Assembly (NCBI GenBank): GCA_964057225.1
Contig: OZ059897.1
Coordinates: 9,424,001-9,488,000 of the forward strand
Reading direction: 5' to 3'
Source: Auanema rhodensis
Taxonomy: Eukaryota > Nematoda > Chromadorea > Rhabditida > Rhabditidae
DNA: 64,000 bases
The translations under genes were made by a program, and so were the position numbers. This document shows, piece by piece, positions 20,501 to 28,787 of this stretch. The notes beneath the pieces were generated by a model, which saw only the letters and a program-made list of their open reading frames with translations, did not search any database and was not told the origin of the DNA. Positions within the stretch are counted from its first letter, which is position 1. Each line of letters begins with the position of its first letter.

Positions 20501-23430
20501 ACATTCAGAAAACACTTGACAAATTTTGGCAACGATGGCATAATGAATATGTCGTCGCCCTTCGAGCAACACACATGTTGGATCACAAGCAAGGACATTT
20601 CTCCACAGCTACACCAAAAGTAGGCACAGTAGTGCTAATGTCAGATGACAATACGAAACGAAACCAGTGGAAAATGGGTTTAATAACAAGCATACAGAAC
20701 ACGGAATCTGTGAGAGTTGCAGAAGTCCGTACATCTGATGGACACAAACTATTTAGACCCATCAATCGCCTGATTCCCCTTGAAATTCCTTCCGACAACG
20801 AGCATCATACGGAAAACAGGCATACGCAGTCCCCACACAAATCAGACAAAACTGTCACGTTTAAAGAACCTCCAGAGGTCATTTTACTCGATAACGAAGT
20901 ATCCACCGTTGTGGAAACCAGCACATCGACCGGACCCAATACAACTGAAAACGTGATAGACCCAAACGTTATCACTATCAACGATGATGATGACATCGAA
21001 GTGATCACCATTGCAGATGATGAAGGTGAAAATGAACCACAACCTCGAAAACGACGACGTCTCCCCAGTTACACACATTTTTTCATAGCCATGATACTGG
21101 GTATTCTCGTCAATCCAATGTCCGCAACCAACATCTGCCAGTTCTCTTGCATCAAAGGAGGAGTAGGCATATCAAACTGCGGTACTGGACATCCCATCCG
21201 AGTTTGTGCCCGGGAAACATGTGTAGAGTACACCCCAAATACTCCCAACTTCACCATAGTATTTCCGGCTCATGTTGTATTGCATGACCACACATTCATC
21301 TCACGACATATTATCGATAAAAATGACACATTTGCATTGCATCAACTTGATTGTCCAGCAACTCCGTTTTGCGATATGATTCAATGTCTGTTCTGTCTTG
21401 AACTACTCCACAACCCATCTTGTTTCCCATACGCAGCACTCTCGGCGACCGCACTCATCATATGGCTCATTCTATTTAGCATTCTTTTAAGCATCATAGT
21501 CATTCGAATTTGTTCTAAAAAATTTGTTCATATTGCACAATACACCCTTTTTTCCGTTTGGCGTATGATCACTCAATGTCTCCCCTCTCATATAAGATCT
21601 CATATCTCTATTCAGGAAGAACGATCGGTACTCGAGTACGTCCCGCTCAGTTCTCACAAGCTACCTCGATGGCAGAAGTCTACACCCTCACAACGATCAC
21701 GACAACGTGACCGATTAGTTCACCGAGTCGGGTATCTTTTTGTTGCAATAATCGTCATTTTTTTGATTGAATCTCTTGTAGTTAATGCATGTACTATTGT
21801 TCCTCCGAATATATCACATGTTCCAGGCAACTCCGTCTCGAACTTATCACCTACCCACCAAGTCAACCAAGTCAGCAGCTCCACCACCCTCCATACTTAC
21901 GATAATGAGGTATGTTTTACAACTTCACATTCAAACCGATCATACGCCAATCCCCTCACGAACTCACACCTGCGCATCAAACTTATGTATACACGTATAC
22001 TGTGCACGAAAGTATCCTTATTTTTTACACGTCACACCATCGTAAAAACTGAATCCGCAAAACGGTGTCCCCATATGGGCTCTTGTGTAGGATCGTTTTG
22101 TGCGAACGTTCGACCCAATACATCAATCTCAGAACTCTCATTAGCCAACCAATATCCAGGTACCAGCTATTGTTCAGAAAGCTGTGGATTTCTATCATGC
22201 GGTTGTGCGTTGCCAACTTCTGGTTGTCTCTTCTATCGCAACTTTCATGTTCCCAATGACAATATCACCCACGAAGTTTTCTACTGCTCACGATGGACAC
22301 CTAGGGTTTTTCTCCAGATTAGCATCCATACAGCTATTGCGAACAAAACTGAAACGATCTCGCACGTCCCCTTTTTACCACACTCTACAAAAGTCATTAA
22401 CGGGTACCATATTACTCTTGGGAGAATAACATATTCTGATAATGAAATCCTCCATAGAAGATACATTACTTCCAACTCGAGAATTGCAGTTTTACCTCAC
22501 TCTGCTACATTTTCATACTCGTGCGGAAAAGTTAAAACCGCTGACCCATTCTCCGAATGTACTGCAACAGACACATGTTCATGCAGACCAGCCGAAACAG
22601 TCGAAAATTGCTATTGTCAGGACAACAATCCTAACAAGCTCTATACTAATAACTACACCCTACCATTATCTCTTCCATCTCTGACCATGATCCCAAAAAA
22701 CAATCTCATTTTTGCTCATCCCATAAGCGCTGTTGACATTAAAATGTGGACAAATATCTCAGATGTCACTTATGAATACGACAATAGTCCTACTATTTGC
22801 GAGCTAAAATCCAAAGACCTAGTTGGATGTTTTGACTGTGTTACTGGAGCAACAACAATCATTACTTGCATCAGTACATCATTCCACATTCGAATTTCGT
22901 GCGACGATGAAGAATTTCTGCTTACATGCAATTCTCAGGGTTACAACAACTCTATTCGCATACAGAGCAATTTTTCAACACCGTCTATAACGTGTACTCA
23001 TCCGTGCACTTCCGCCACATTACATCTCAAAGGCAACTTGTACTACGTGAACGAATACATAGGTTTTGAACAGTCCACTCATCAGATTACAAACAGTTCA
23101 TTCAGTCTCCTGAACGTCGAGTTTACCATACCGAGCTTTTTTGTACCCACTCACTTAATCAACTCACTTGTTTCGTTTTACTCGGACTACCTTAAAACGA
23201 TTGTAATACTATTGAGTGTTTTGATCACAGTACTCGGCTTTGTAACCGCCGTAATTGACCGCGTCTTCCAGTTGTCAAGTACACCCGCTCTCTTAGCATA
23301 TTTACCCATACAAATACTTATTATCTTCGCAATTCCTTTTCGCATCATTTTTTTCACAATTCATTTGTTGTTCAAGATTGTAGTTCGAGCCAGTCATAGC
23401 GCAGTGGCTAAAGGTACACACTCTCAGTGA
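14557..23430 (+). CDS. BEL/Pao Gag-Pol-Env polyprotein (2957 aa)
   Basis: The polyprotein would assemble the retrotransposon particle, reverse-transcribe its RNA, integrate the DNA, and possibly give an envelope. Order: Gag with a DUF1759-type region (about 400-545); three Cys/His knuckles (602-665) and an Arg/Ser-rich stretch (666-750); retropepsin D805-S-G; reverse transcriptase with D1142 and Y1221-V-D-N; RNase H (about 1384-1530); integrase with an H2C2 finger (about 1711-1760) and D1782, D1846, E1892; a DUF5641-like C-terminal domain (about 1990-2080); then Env. Env looks like two glycoproteins: signal helix 2173-2192, transmembrane 2293-2322, second signal helix 2391-2412, a Cys-rich ectodomain with a Cys-Gly-Cys loop (about 2539-2556), and hydrophobic segments at 2881-2900 and 2912-2943. 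That matches a phlebovirus-like Gn/Gc plan. The start ATG has A at -3. Motif C has N where D is usual. Confidence 0.93.
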   Translation: MIMSPSSPSEKETRNLTALARQLSCLKRNITHALKLFNTVKEDILPYHQAFIFPPVDDIDRCREFIHTHKPSLMRIYYKAIPVGDVFRSLRDQLDEHRVMLEERTHVDYPATWLELYQGSYKRMLAKHPQAHKTMKAHEIDQLVTKDIGEEHPPTVAKLIKGILDYCDERDLMVNTGEVEEYTQLIQLRRDELDDYQSSFDSTVHDSTTLQNDMNRMKYSRKNLEMSFFSGIQKHLNITPDRTRRHRTQSTSSDEIGSTQRQPTQKRVYTTRANNSDVMIASPQHDILMLEPNSNSTLLNDDLMPISENDLVHSFNNLSTGSHSLERARADADNVGTPLGAANKRKALSPLRHAHYDSRPITVEQHTNNVPDHWSTMQQNIARQSSIPPTVQTSILTPRLPTVKVPHFNGNPEDFLGFWELFTAVIDVQPLSEIEKFSILLDRLSGPAEECLLCLPRIGESYSKAKTILMEEYMNPSMLDSKLYDSLRALPAALDNSASILHTIRKADQIISMRIRYSPNVDHTGLRVILFSKLPRHIYNSIYKSKQHTTITSIIEYITEAAKALQLEEADKNAMSQRNSNTVHIAAGQLHTSRREQFNNQKCNLCLGNHSPTKCYSIQSVEERKKIAVSKQLCFKCFSKTHSAIGCHAPNCHRCDKTHHESLCQRDSQSRSNSRTRTHSKDRMNRHPPQTHRGFEANTRRSPHRNNENNRKDRSASMRHSSRSKSPSYSRSRSPYPQRRQYRAHSPRQHISTATALTYPYDHISNTSGPVNDKAFEFRRNHVGVVSVTVFDCHDNPHHVYALLDSGSQVAIVRRELINRLGLPFDEDVRMRMETAGEQFLLKDTQAIMIDLYNNDGECISAPCVIMDKVLSAIQPLRLTNADQRFIRQNIGYLSRKLNDPIEIDIILGIAEVHASTIYDEPIMQLPDCNLVAHPTFFGYTLSGRYDLDDNNPTYADNVITCTTKIHDDVDLTKMWSMESIGIRDNISIEEEQQGVLSQFNEQVRKTWEGVHVSFPWKENKHALADNYSIALARLRQQFNHAKSNPEMWAKYNEIFQQQLESNIIEDAPIHPDSSPTYYIPHQAVVKLSSNTTKVRIVLDASSHRRGELSLNDVIHQGPTILPNLTGLLLRCRFGKYMIISDVEKAFHMVHLNNTEKDATRFLWLHDLSLPPEQDNIRVFRFNRVPFGVNASPFLLAGAIQFGLKSHSDTQLTSCIIDNLYVDNLILTFDETSQGVMLYTQCKSAFNDMKMNLREFCTNDKNTMKSIPKHDKAEKVLQKVLGIYWDSHLDTFSLALQMDYTGDSITKRLVLSTAHKTFDPVGWLSPLILLSRHFLQKLWTLGYAWDEPISPDLQREWKQICSSVHGYRYHVPRNIRNDHVNELCIFVDASTIGYGAVGYLRTLDQKSHVTGVHFLMAKQRLAPQNKSKSQKTDKNKKQPLTIPRLELLSFFIGCHIIEFLLQESKLNISIVRIFSDSEISLAWVCKPNPDAGIFVDNRVRSCRVIIDKVKDSYNFFIYHVDTDHNPADHATRGLTRENIDKSTWFTGPKFLQTHDKEWEMTRPYTYVEDDSQVLIASTSITTFVDDPSIFRYQSSRLTCLIRTTAYVLRFIQLLQQRRLHRINNDNEIALNPSTISADEYKEAERVTYIDVQSTVDIEDKRWKHLGLYHDEMGVIRCKGRLEHMKAEEDCIHPIFIPDNHPFASIMIRDMHTKLFHAGGNHLRSEIRRRFWLPRLPRKVQNILKQCAVCKKLHGRPFKYPNMSSLPPERVQRSNPFQNCGIDLAGPFNIHDDTRHITEKRWIMLVTCMATRAIHLEVVQDLSASETLLALRRFISRRGSPDLIWSDNGSNFTLCQKIFALIQDPNVDTYLTHHKVTWKFITPLAPWKGGFYERMVGIMKSALRTSLTTSCKAHMFSTIVTEIEQIVNTRPLTYTFNTTTDLSPIRPIDFLQTNTSVTIPDIELSELPTHLRSRRDCIDRLNNIQKTLDKFWQRWHNEYVVALRATHMLDHKQGHFSTATPKVGTVVLMSDDNTKRNQWKMGLITSIQNTESVRVAEVRTSDGHKLFRPINRLIPLEIPSDNEHHTENRHTQSPHKSDKTVTFKEPPEVILLDNEVSTVVETSTSTGPNTTENVIDPNVITINDDDDIEVITIADDEGENEPQPRKRRRLPSYTHFFIAMILGILVNPMSATNICQFSCIKGGVGISNCGTGHPIRVCARETCVEYTPNTPNFTIVFPAHVVLHDHTFISRHIIDKNDTFALHQLDCPATPFCDMIQCLFCLELLHNPSCFPYAALSATALIIWLILFSILLSIIVIRICSKKFVHIAQYTLFSVWRMITQCLPSHIRSHISIQEERSVLEYVPLSSHKLPRWQKSTPSQRSRQRDRLVHRVGYLFVAIIVIFLIESLVVNACTIVPPNISHVPGNSVSNLSPTHQVNQVSSSTTLHTYDNEVCFTTSHSNRSYANPLTNSHLRIKLMYTRILCTKVSLFFTRHTIVKTESAKRCPHMGSCVGSFCANVRPNTSISELSLANQYPGTSYCSESCGFLSCGCALPTSGCLFYRNFHVPNDNITHEVFYCSRWTPRVFLQISIHTAIANKTETISHVPFLPHSTKVINGYHITLGRITYSDNEILHRRYITSNSRIAVLPHSATFSYSCGKVKTADPFSECTATDTCSCRPAETVENCYCQDNNPNKLYTNNYTLPLSLPSLTMIPKNNLIFAHPISAVDIKMWTNISDVTYEYDNSPTICELKSKDLVGCFDCVTGATTIITCISTSFHIRISCDDEEFLLTCNSQGYNNSIRIQSNFSTPSITCTHPCTSATLHLKGNLYYVNEYIGFEQSTHQITNSSFSLLNVEFTIPSFFVPTHLINSLVSFYSDYLKTIVILLSVLITVLGFVTAVIDRVFQLSSTPALLAYLPIQILIIFAIPFRIIFFTIHLLFKIVVRASHSAVAKGTHSQ

Positions 23431-23450
23431 TTGATGACGGGTTCAATACC
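23397..23450 (+). promoter_or_regulatory. tRNA-like Pol III promoter across the env stop codon
   Basis: A perfect A box (TAGCGCAGTGG, 23397-23407) is followed 32 nt later by a perfect B box (GGTTCAATACC, 23440-23450). A T4 run follows about 17 nt after that. Flanking bases do not form a full cloverleaf: only about 3 bp of T stem are evident. It could be a decayed tRNA gene, the head of a tRNA-derived SINE, or chance. It overlaps the last codons of the polyprotein. Confidence 0.5.
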
Positions 23451-23549
23451 CAGTGAGTCCTCGATTTATTTTCTCGATTTCTTAGTTCCCTATCATAGCA
23501 AACGATTGTTCAATTTGATTTACACCAATCCTACACAATTTATCATTTC

Positions 23550-23560
23550 GCCGGGGGGAG
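23550..23560 (+). promoter_or_regulatory. Polypurine-tract-like G run
   Basis: A GGGGGGAGG run lies about 460 bp upstream of the 3' LTR. It resembles a plus-strand primer tract. No purine tract is seen immediately before the LTR at 24021, which is unusual, so this may be the original tract of an element whose 3' end later changed. Confidence 0.4.
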
Positions 23561-23567
23561 GTATACT

Positions 23568-23987
23568 ATGTATAAAAACCTTCATTATTTCAGTCTTGAT
23601 AACATCAAAGAATGGAGCGATTCCCTTGATCAACTCCAGGATAACGGCAACGCAAAGATGCCTAACAAAAGTCAGAATATGTCTGCACCAAAAAAGCAGA
23701 ACAACTCTAAAGTGAAGTACAGAAAAATGGAAGAAGACATGAAATGTCAACTCTGTTGGAAGAAGGGCCACACCATGGGAAAATGCACAGTCTACAAGAC
23801 TGCAGCACAACGCGTCAAGCGTTGCAAGTTGATCAACATGTGCTTGAAGTGTTTGCGGAACCACTTTGGAAAACCGTGTGTGGAGAAGATGAAGAAAATA
23901 TGTCATGTGTGCAAAGGAAGCGGACTGGACCACGATCATCCTGGTGTATTATGCAAGCTGCAGTTTGCGGAGGAATTAGCAGAATGA
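23568..23987 (+). CDS. Small nucleocapsid-like zinc-knuckle ORF (139 aa)
   Basis: The ORF opens at an ATG just after the purine tract and stops 33 bp before the 3' LTR. The C-terminal half carries three Cys/His clusters: C-x2-C-x4-H-x4-C, then C-x2-C with H and C, then C-x2-C with two H and C. Spacing resembles the knuckle region of BEL/Pao Gag, including that of the upstream polyprotein (602-665), but the sequence clearly differs. The N-terminal half is basic and Lys/Asn/Gln-rich. It is either a Gag fragment picked up from another BEL element or an accessory RNA-binding protein. The frame is intact; expression is unknown. Confidence 0.6.
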   Translation: MYKNLHYFSLDNIKEWSDSLDQLQDNGNAKMPNKSQNMSAPKKQNNSKVKYRKMEEDMKCQLCWKKGHTMGKCTVYKTAAQRVKRCKLINMCLKCLRNHFGKPCVEKMKKICHVCKGSGLDHDHPGVLCKLQFAEELAE

Positions 23988-24020
23988 AATCAGTTCTGAT
24001 TTCTCTCTCCTGGCCCGGAA

Positions 24021-24436
24021 TATCGCGAATGCGATTATTCATCATTCAATCGATGCAATCTCATCACGTTGGCTGATGAGATTCACGGGCACTCTGTTTT
24101 TATACCACCGTCGCGGACGGTCGCTTTTCTCTCTCCTCGTTGCTGTCTTTATCTTATGACTCATCTAGTCTGAACCACCGTTTTATCCTTGTCCTTTAGT
24201 AAGACTATCTCTAGTCTCATTAGTGATGTATATCTAGTCTTATTACATTCACTCTAGTCTTCTATGTACTTTATCTAGTCTTATTATATATCTTCTAGTC
24301 CTTATATTCTGTATTATGTATATCTGAATGGCATATGAATGAATCTTCCTTCCTCTAATAGTCTTTTACGTTAACAGGGCATAGAATAGAAAGTGTGAAC
24401 CTGGGAGGCTTTTTGAAGAGCCCTCTATCTTCGAAA
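24021..24436 (+). repeat. BEL/Pao 3' LTR
   Basis: Direct copy of 11428-11843. Only the last bases differ in reading (CTTGAAAA at the 5' copy, CTTCGAAA here), which may reflect the junction. Confidence 0.9.
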
Positions 24437-24450
24437 CCCCGCATCGGGCT
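24437..24450 (+). pseudogene. 3' remnant of the tRNA-Lys gene split by the BEL element
   Basis: CCCCGCATCGGGCT is the end of the T stem, the 3' acceptor strand and the discriminator base. The next gene starts 404 bp after the position this gene would have had, so unit phase is preserved across the insertion. Confidence 0.9.
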
Positions 24451-24781
24451 TTAAGTTTTACCTTTTATTTGAAATTATAACGTTTATTTTGAAAATTTAT
24501 TCCTAACCTCTTTCTGATCAGATAGAATTCTGTAGATGTAACATTGTTTCAGTTCTTAGAACTCTGTTTAAGTGTTTTCAAACTTTGTATAGATACCAAG
24601 AAAAATGAAATGATAGAGATAGAACACTTCTAAGATCTTGATCTAAAATTTTTCTGACGGACTGATCCATTAGAACCAAAGATTACAAGAACTATTCTGA
24701 TTTCACCTGCATGAAGATCCAGTAGAAAATTACCTTTTGCTCTGAACATCTAAATGATTCAATAGAATATCAGAAATCACA

Positions 24782-24854
24782 GCCCGGTTAGCTCAGTCGG
24801 TAGAGCACCAGACTCTTAATCTGGCTGTCGCGGGTTCGAGCCCCGCATCGGGCT
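24782..24854 (+). tRNA. tRNA-Lys-CTT: tRNA-Lys(CTT), unit 30
   Basis: First intact gene right of the BEL element; the spacer before it is a mosaic of both lineages. Confidence 0.97.
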
Positions 24855-25185
24855 TTAAGTTTTACCTTTTATTTGAAATTATAACGTTTATTTTGAAAAT
24901 TTATTCCTAACCTCTTTCTGATCAGATAGAATTCTGTAGATGTAACATTGTTTCAGTTCTTAGAACTCTGTTTAAGTGTTTTCAAACTTTGTATAGATAA
25001 CAAGAAAAATAAAATGATAGAGATAGAACACTTCTAAGATCTTGATCTAAAATTTTTCTGACGGACTGATCCATTAGAACCAAAGATAACAAGAATTATT
25101 CTGATTTCACCTGCATAAAGATCCAGTAGAAAATTACGTTATGCTCTGAACATCTAAATGATTCAATACAATATTAGAAATCACA

Positions 25186-25258
25186 GCCCGGTTAGCTCAG
25201 TCGGTAGAGCACCAGACTCTTAATCTGGCTGTCGCGGGTTCGAGCCCCGCATCGGGCT
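25186..25258 (+). tRNA. tRNA-Lys-CTT: tRNA-Lys(CTT), unit 31
   Basis: Identical gene; private trailer change TTTTATTAG. Confidence 0.97.
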
Positions 25259-25589
25259 TTAAGTTTTACCTTTTATTAGAAATTATAACGTTTATTTTGA
25301 AAATTTATTCCTAACCTCTTTCTGATCAGATAGAATTCTGTAGATGTAACATTGTTTCAGTTCTTAGAACTCTGTTTAAGTGTTTTCAAACTTTGTATAG
25401 ATAACAAGAAAAATAAAATGATAGAGATAGAACACTTCTAAGATCTTGATCTAAAATTTTTCTGACGGACTGATCCATTAGAACCAAAGATAACAAGAAT
25501 TATTCTGATTTCACCTGCATAAAGATCCAGTAGAAAATTACGTTATGCTCTGAACATCTAAATGATTCAATACAATATTAGAAATCACA

Positions 25590-25662
25590 GCCCGGTTAGC
25601 TCAGTCGGTAGAGCACCAGACTCTTAATCTGGCTGTCGCGGGTTCGAGCCCCGCATCGGGCT
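25590..25662 (+). tRNA. tRNA-Lys-CTT: tRNA-Lys(CTT), unit 32
   Basis: Identical gene, plain first-lineage spacer. Confidence 0.97.
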
Positions 25663-25993
25663 TTAAGTTTTACCTTTTATTTGAAATTATAACGTTTATT
25701 TTGAAAATTTATTCCTAACCTCTTTCTGATCAGATAGAATTCTGTAGATGTAACATTGTTTCAGTTCTTAGAACTCTGTTTAAGTGTTTTCAAACTTTGT
25801 ATAGATAACAAGAAAAATAAAATGATAGAGATAGAACACTTCTAAGATCTTGATCTAAAATTTTTCTGACGGACTGATCCATTAGAACCAAAGATAACAA
25901 GAATTATTCTGATTTCACCTGCATAAAGATCCAGTAGAAAATTACGTTATGCTCTGAACATCTAAATGATTCAATACAATATTAGAAATCACA

Positions 25994-26066
25994 GCCCGGT
26001 TAGCTCAGTCGGTAGAGCACCAGACTCTTAATCTGGCTGTCGCGGGTTCGAGCCCCGCATCGGGCT
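25994..26066 (+). tRNA. tRNA-Lys-CTT: tRNA-Lys(CTT), unit 33
   Basis: Identical gene, plain first-lineage spacer. Confidence 0.97.
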
Positions 26067-26397
26067 TTAAGTTTTACCTTTTATTTGAAATTATAACGTT
26101 TATTTTGAAAATTTATTCCTAACCTCTTTCTGATCAGATAGAATTCTGTAGATGTAACATTGTTTCAGTTCTTAGAACTCTGTTTAAGTGTTTTCAAACT
26201 TTGTATAGATAACAAGAAAAATAAAATGATAGAGATAGAACACTTCTAAGATCTTGATCTAAAATTTTTCTGACGGACTGATCCATTAGAACCAAAGATA
26301 ACAAGAATTATTCTGATTTCACCTGCATAAAGATCCAGTAGAAAATTACGTTATGCTCTGAACATCTAAATGATTCAATACAATATTAGAAATCACA

Positions 26398-26470
26398 GCC
26401 CGGTTAGCTCAGTCGGTAGAGCACCAGACTCTTAATCTGGCTGTCGCGGGTTCGAGCCCCGCATCGGGCT
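26398..26470 (+). tRNA. tRNA-Lys-CTT: tRNA-Lys(CTT), unit 34
   Basis: Identical gene; TTTGAAAG spacer form. Confidence 0.97.
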
Positions 26471-26801
26471 TTAAGTTTTACCTTTTATTTGAAATTTGAA
26501 AGTTTATTTTGAAAATTCATTTCTAACCTCTTTCTGATCAGATAGAATTCTGTAGATGTAACATTGTTTCAGTTCTTAGAACTCTGTTTAAGTGTTTTCA
26601 AACTTTGTATAGATAACAAGAAAAATAAAATGATAGAGATAGAACACTTCTAAGATCTTGATCTAAAATTTTTCTGACGGACTGATCCATTAGAACCAAA
26701 GATAACAAGAATTATTCTGATTTCACCTGCATAAAGATCCAGTAGAAAATTACGTTATGCTCTGAACATCTAAATGATTCAATACAATATTAGAAATCAC
26801 A

Positions 26802-26874
26802 GCCCGGTTAGCTCAGTCGGTAGAGCACCAGACTCTTAATCTGGCTGTCGCGGGTTCGAGCCCCGCATCGGGCT
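26802..26874 (+). tRNA. tRNA-Lys-CTT: tRNA-Lys(CTT), unit 35
   Basis: Identical gene; spacer markers GATCCGTTAG and AACTAG, shared only with the next unit. Confidence 0.97.
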
Positions 26875-27205
26875 TTAAGTTTTACCTTTTATTTGAAATT
26901 TGAAAGTTTATTTTGAAAATTCATTTCTAACCTCTTTCTGATCAGATAGAATTCTGTAGATGTAACATTGTTTCAGTTCTTAGAACTCTGTTTAAGTGTT
27001 TTCAAACTTTGTATAGATAACAAGAAAAATAAAATGATAGAGATAGAACACTTCTAAGATCTTGATCTAAAATTTTTCTGACGGACTGATCCGTTAGAAC
27101 CAAAGATAACTAGAATTATTCTGATTTCACCTGCATAAAGATCCAGTAGAAAATTACGTTATGCTCTGAACATCTAAATGATTCAATACAATATTAGAAA
27201 TCACA

Positions 27206-27278
27206 GCCCGGTTAGCTCAGTCGGTAGAGCACCAGACTCTTAATCTGGCTGTCGCGGGTTCGAGCCCCGCATCGGGCT
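27206..27278 (+). tRNA. tRNA-Lys-CTT: tRNA-Lys(CTT), unit 36
   Basis: Identical gene; its spacer carries the 366-bp insertion at 27354. Confidence 0.97.
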
Positions 27279-27353
27279 TTAAGTTTTACCTTTTATTTGA
27301 AATTTGAAAGTTTATTTTGAAAATTCATTTCTAACCTCTTTCTGATCAGATAG

Positions 27354-27719
27354 CGTTCCATTCGGAGACTCTATATATGTAACTGCAGGGTTAGAGCCAG
27401 ACCGACTAGAGGAATGTGGAATGGCACCGCCTTCCCTCATGCCCCTATTCGGGAGTTCGCCCCTTTGCAAGCCCATGGACGGTTTGCATCTAACTTAGTT
27501 AATCTTATATATTAGTCTTTGTCTTGTAAGTGTAGTTTACTTTATCCTTGTGTTATTGTATTGTAATGATATTGTATTGTGTATAATAAACCTATATATT
27601 TCCTTATCTTATGTAATCCTTATGCTCTGTTTCCATACCGCTACACTTATGGAATACTATACGCGTAGTTGAGCAGACTACAATGGTCTGTTCAATATAC
27701 GTAGGAGCATAATGGAACG
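27354..27719 (+). mobile_element. Solo-LTR-like insertion (366 bp)
   Basis: The insertion has perfect 9-bp terminal inverted repeats (CGTTCCATT and AATGGAACG) and a 4-bp target duplication ATAG (27350-27353 and 27720-27723). It contains AATAAA at 27585-27590, and the bases around it resemble the polyadenylation region of the 34608 element's LTR, which also ends in AATGGAACG. I read it as a solo LTR of a related Ty3/gypsy family in + orientation. A short DNA transposon (MITE) is the alternative. No ORF. Confidence 0.75.
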
Positions 27720-27979
27720 ATAGTATTCTGTAGATGTAACATTGTTTCAGTTCTTAGAACTTTGTTTAAGTGTTTTCAAACTTTGTATAGATAACAAGAA
27801 AAATAAAATGATAGAGATAGAACACTTCTAAGATCTTGATCTAAAATTTTTCTGACGGACTGATCCGTTAGAACCAAAGATAACTAGAATTATTCTGATT
27901 TCACCTGCATAAAGATCCAGTAGAAAATTACGTTATGCTCTGAACATCTAAATGATTCAATACAATATTAGAAATCACA

Positions 27980-28052
27980 GCCCGGTTAGCTCAGTCGGTA
28001 GAGCACCAGACTCTTAATCTGGCTGTCGCGGGTTCGAGCCCCGCATCGGGCT
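27980..28052 (+). tRNA. tRNA-Lys-CTT: tRNA-Lys(CTT), unit 37
   Basis: Identical gene, although the spacer after it (28053-28383) is the most diverged in the window. Confidence 0.97.
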
Positions 28053-28383
28053 TTAAGTTTTACCTTTTATTTGAAATTTGAAAGTTTATTTTGAAAATTC
28101 ATTTCTAACCTCTTTCTGATCAGATAGAATTCTGTGCATGTAACATTGCTTCTGCCCTTTGAACTTTGTTTAAGTGTTTTCAAACTTGGTTTAGATAACA
28201 AGAAAAATAAAATGATAGAGATAGAACACTTCTAAGATCTCGATCCAAAATATTCCCGACGGACTGAGCCATTAGAACCAAAGATTACAAGAATTATTCT
28301 GATTTCACCTGCATAAAGATCCAGTAGAAAATTACGTTATGCTCTGAACATCTAAATGATTCAATACAATATTAGAAATCACA

Positions 28384-28456
28384 GCCCGGTTAGCTCAGTC
28401 GGTAGAGCACCAGACTCTTAATCTGGCTGTCGCGGGTTCGAGCCCCGTATCGGGCT
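28384..28456 (+). tRNA. tRNA-Lys-CTT: tRNA-Lys(CTT), unit 38, T-stem variant
   Basis: The last base of the 3' T stem is T instead of C (CCCGT, at 28448), changing the closing G-C pair to G-T. Still foldable and with intact promoter boxes. Confidence 0.95.
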
Positions 28457-28787
28457 TTAAGTTTTACCTTTTATTTGAAATTATAACGTTTATTTTGAAA
28501 TTTCATTTCTAACCTCTTTCTGATCAGATAGAATTCTGTAGATGTAACATTGTTTCAGTTTTTAGAACTCTGTTTGAGTGTTTTCAAACTTTGTATAGAT
28601 ACCAAGAAAAATAAAATGATAGAGATAGAACACTTCTAAGATCTTGATCCAAGGTTTTTCTGACGGACTGATCCATTAGAACCAAAGATTACAAGAATTA
28701 GTCTGATTTCATCTGCATAAAGATCCAGTAGAAAATTACCTTTTGCTCTGAACATCTAAATGATTCAATACAATATCAGAAATCACA

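Larger units (their letters stand above)
11428..24436 (+). mobile_element. Full-length BEL/Pao LTR retrotransposon with env-like region
   Basis: The 13.0-kb element is bounded by direct LTRs of about 416 bp that read the same except at the last few bases. It carries a tRNA-Gly primer-binding site and one long Gag-Pol-Env frame with no internal stop. LTR identity and the open frame indicate a recent, possibly active insertion. CCCCG occurs on both sides (11423-11427 and 24437-24441) and may be the 5-bp target duplication. The left edge is uncertain by up to 5 bp because the LTR start TATCG resembles the interrupted tRNA sequence. Unusual parts are a 2.7-kb leader and a 0.6-kb 3' tail holding a tRNA-like sequence and a second zinc-knuckle ORF. 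Confidence 0.93.

Noticed and set aside
14557..23430. Small + and - frames overlapping the BEL polyprotein
   Set aside because: Shadow frames of the long coding region, without domains or start signals.
23744..24076. 110-codon frame overlapping the zinc-knuckle ORF and running into the LTR
   Set aside because: It lacks the Cys/His pattern that makes the 23568 frame convincing.
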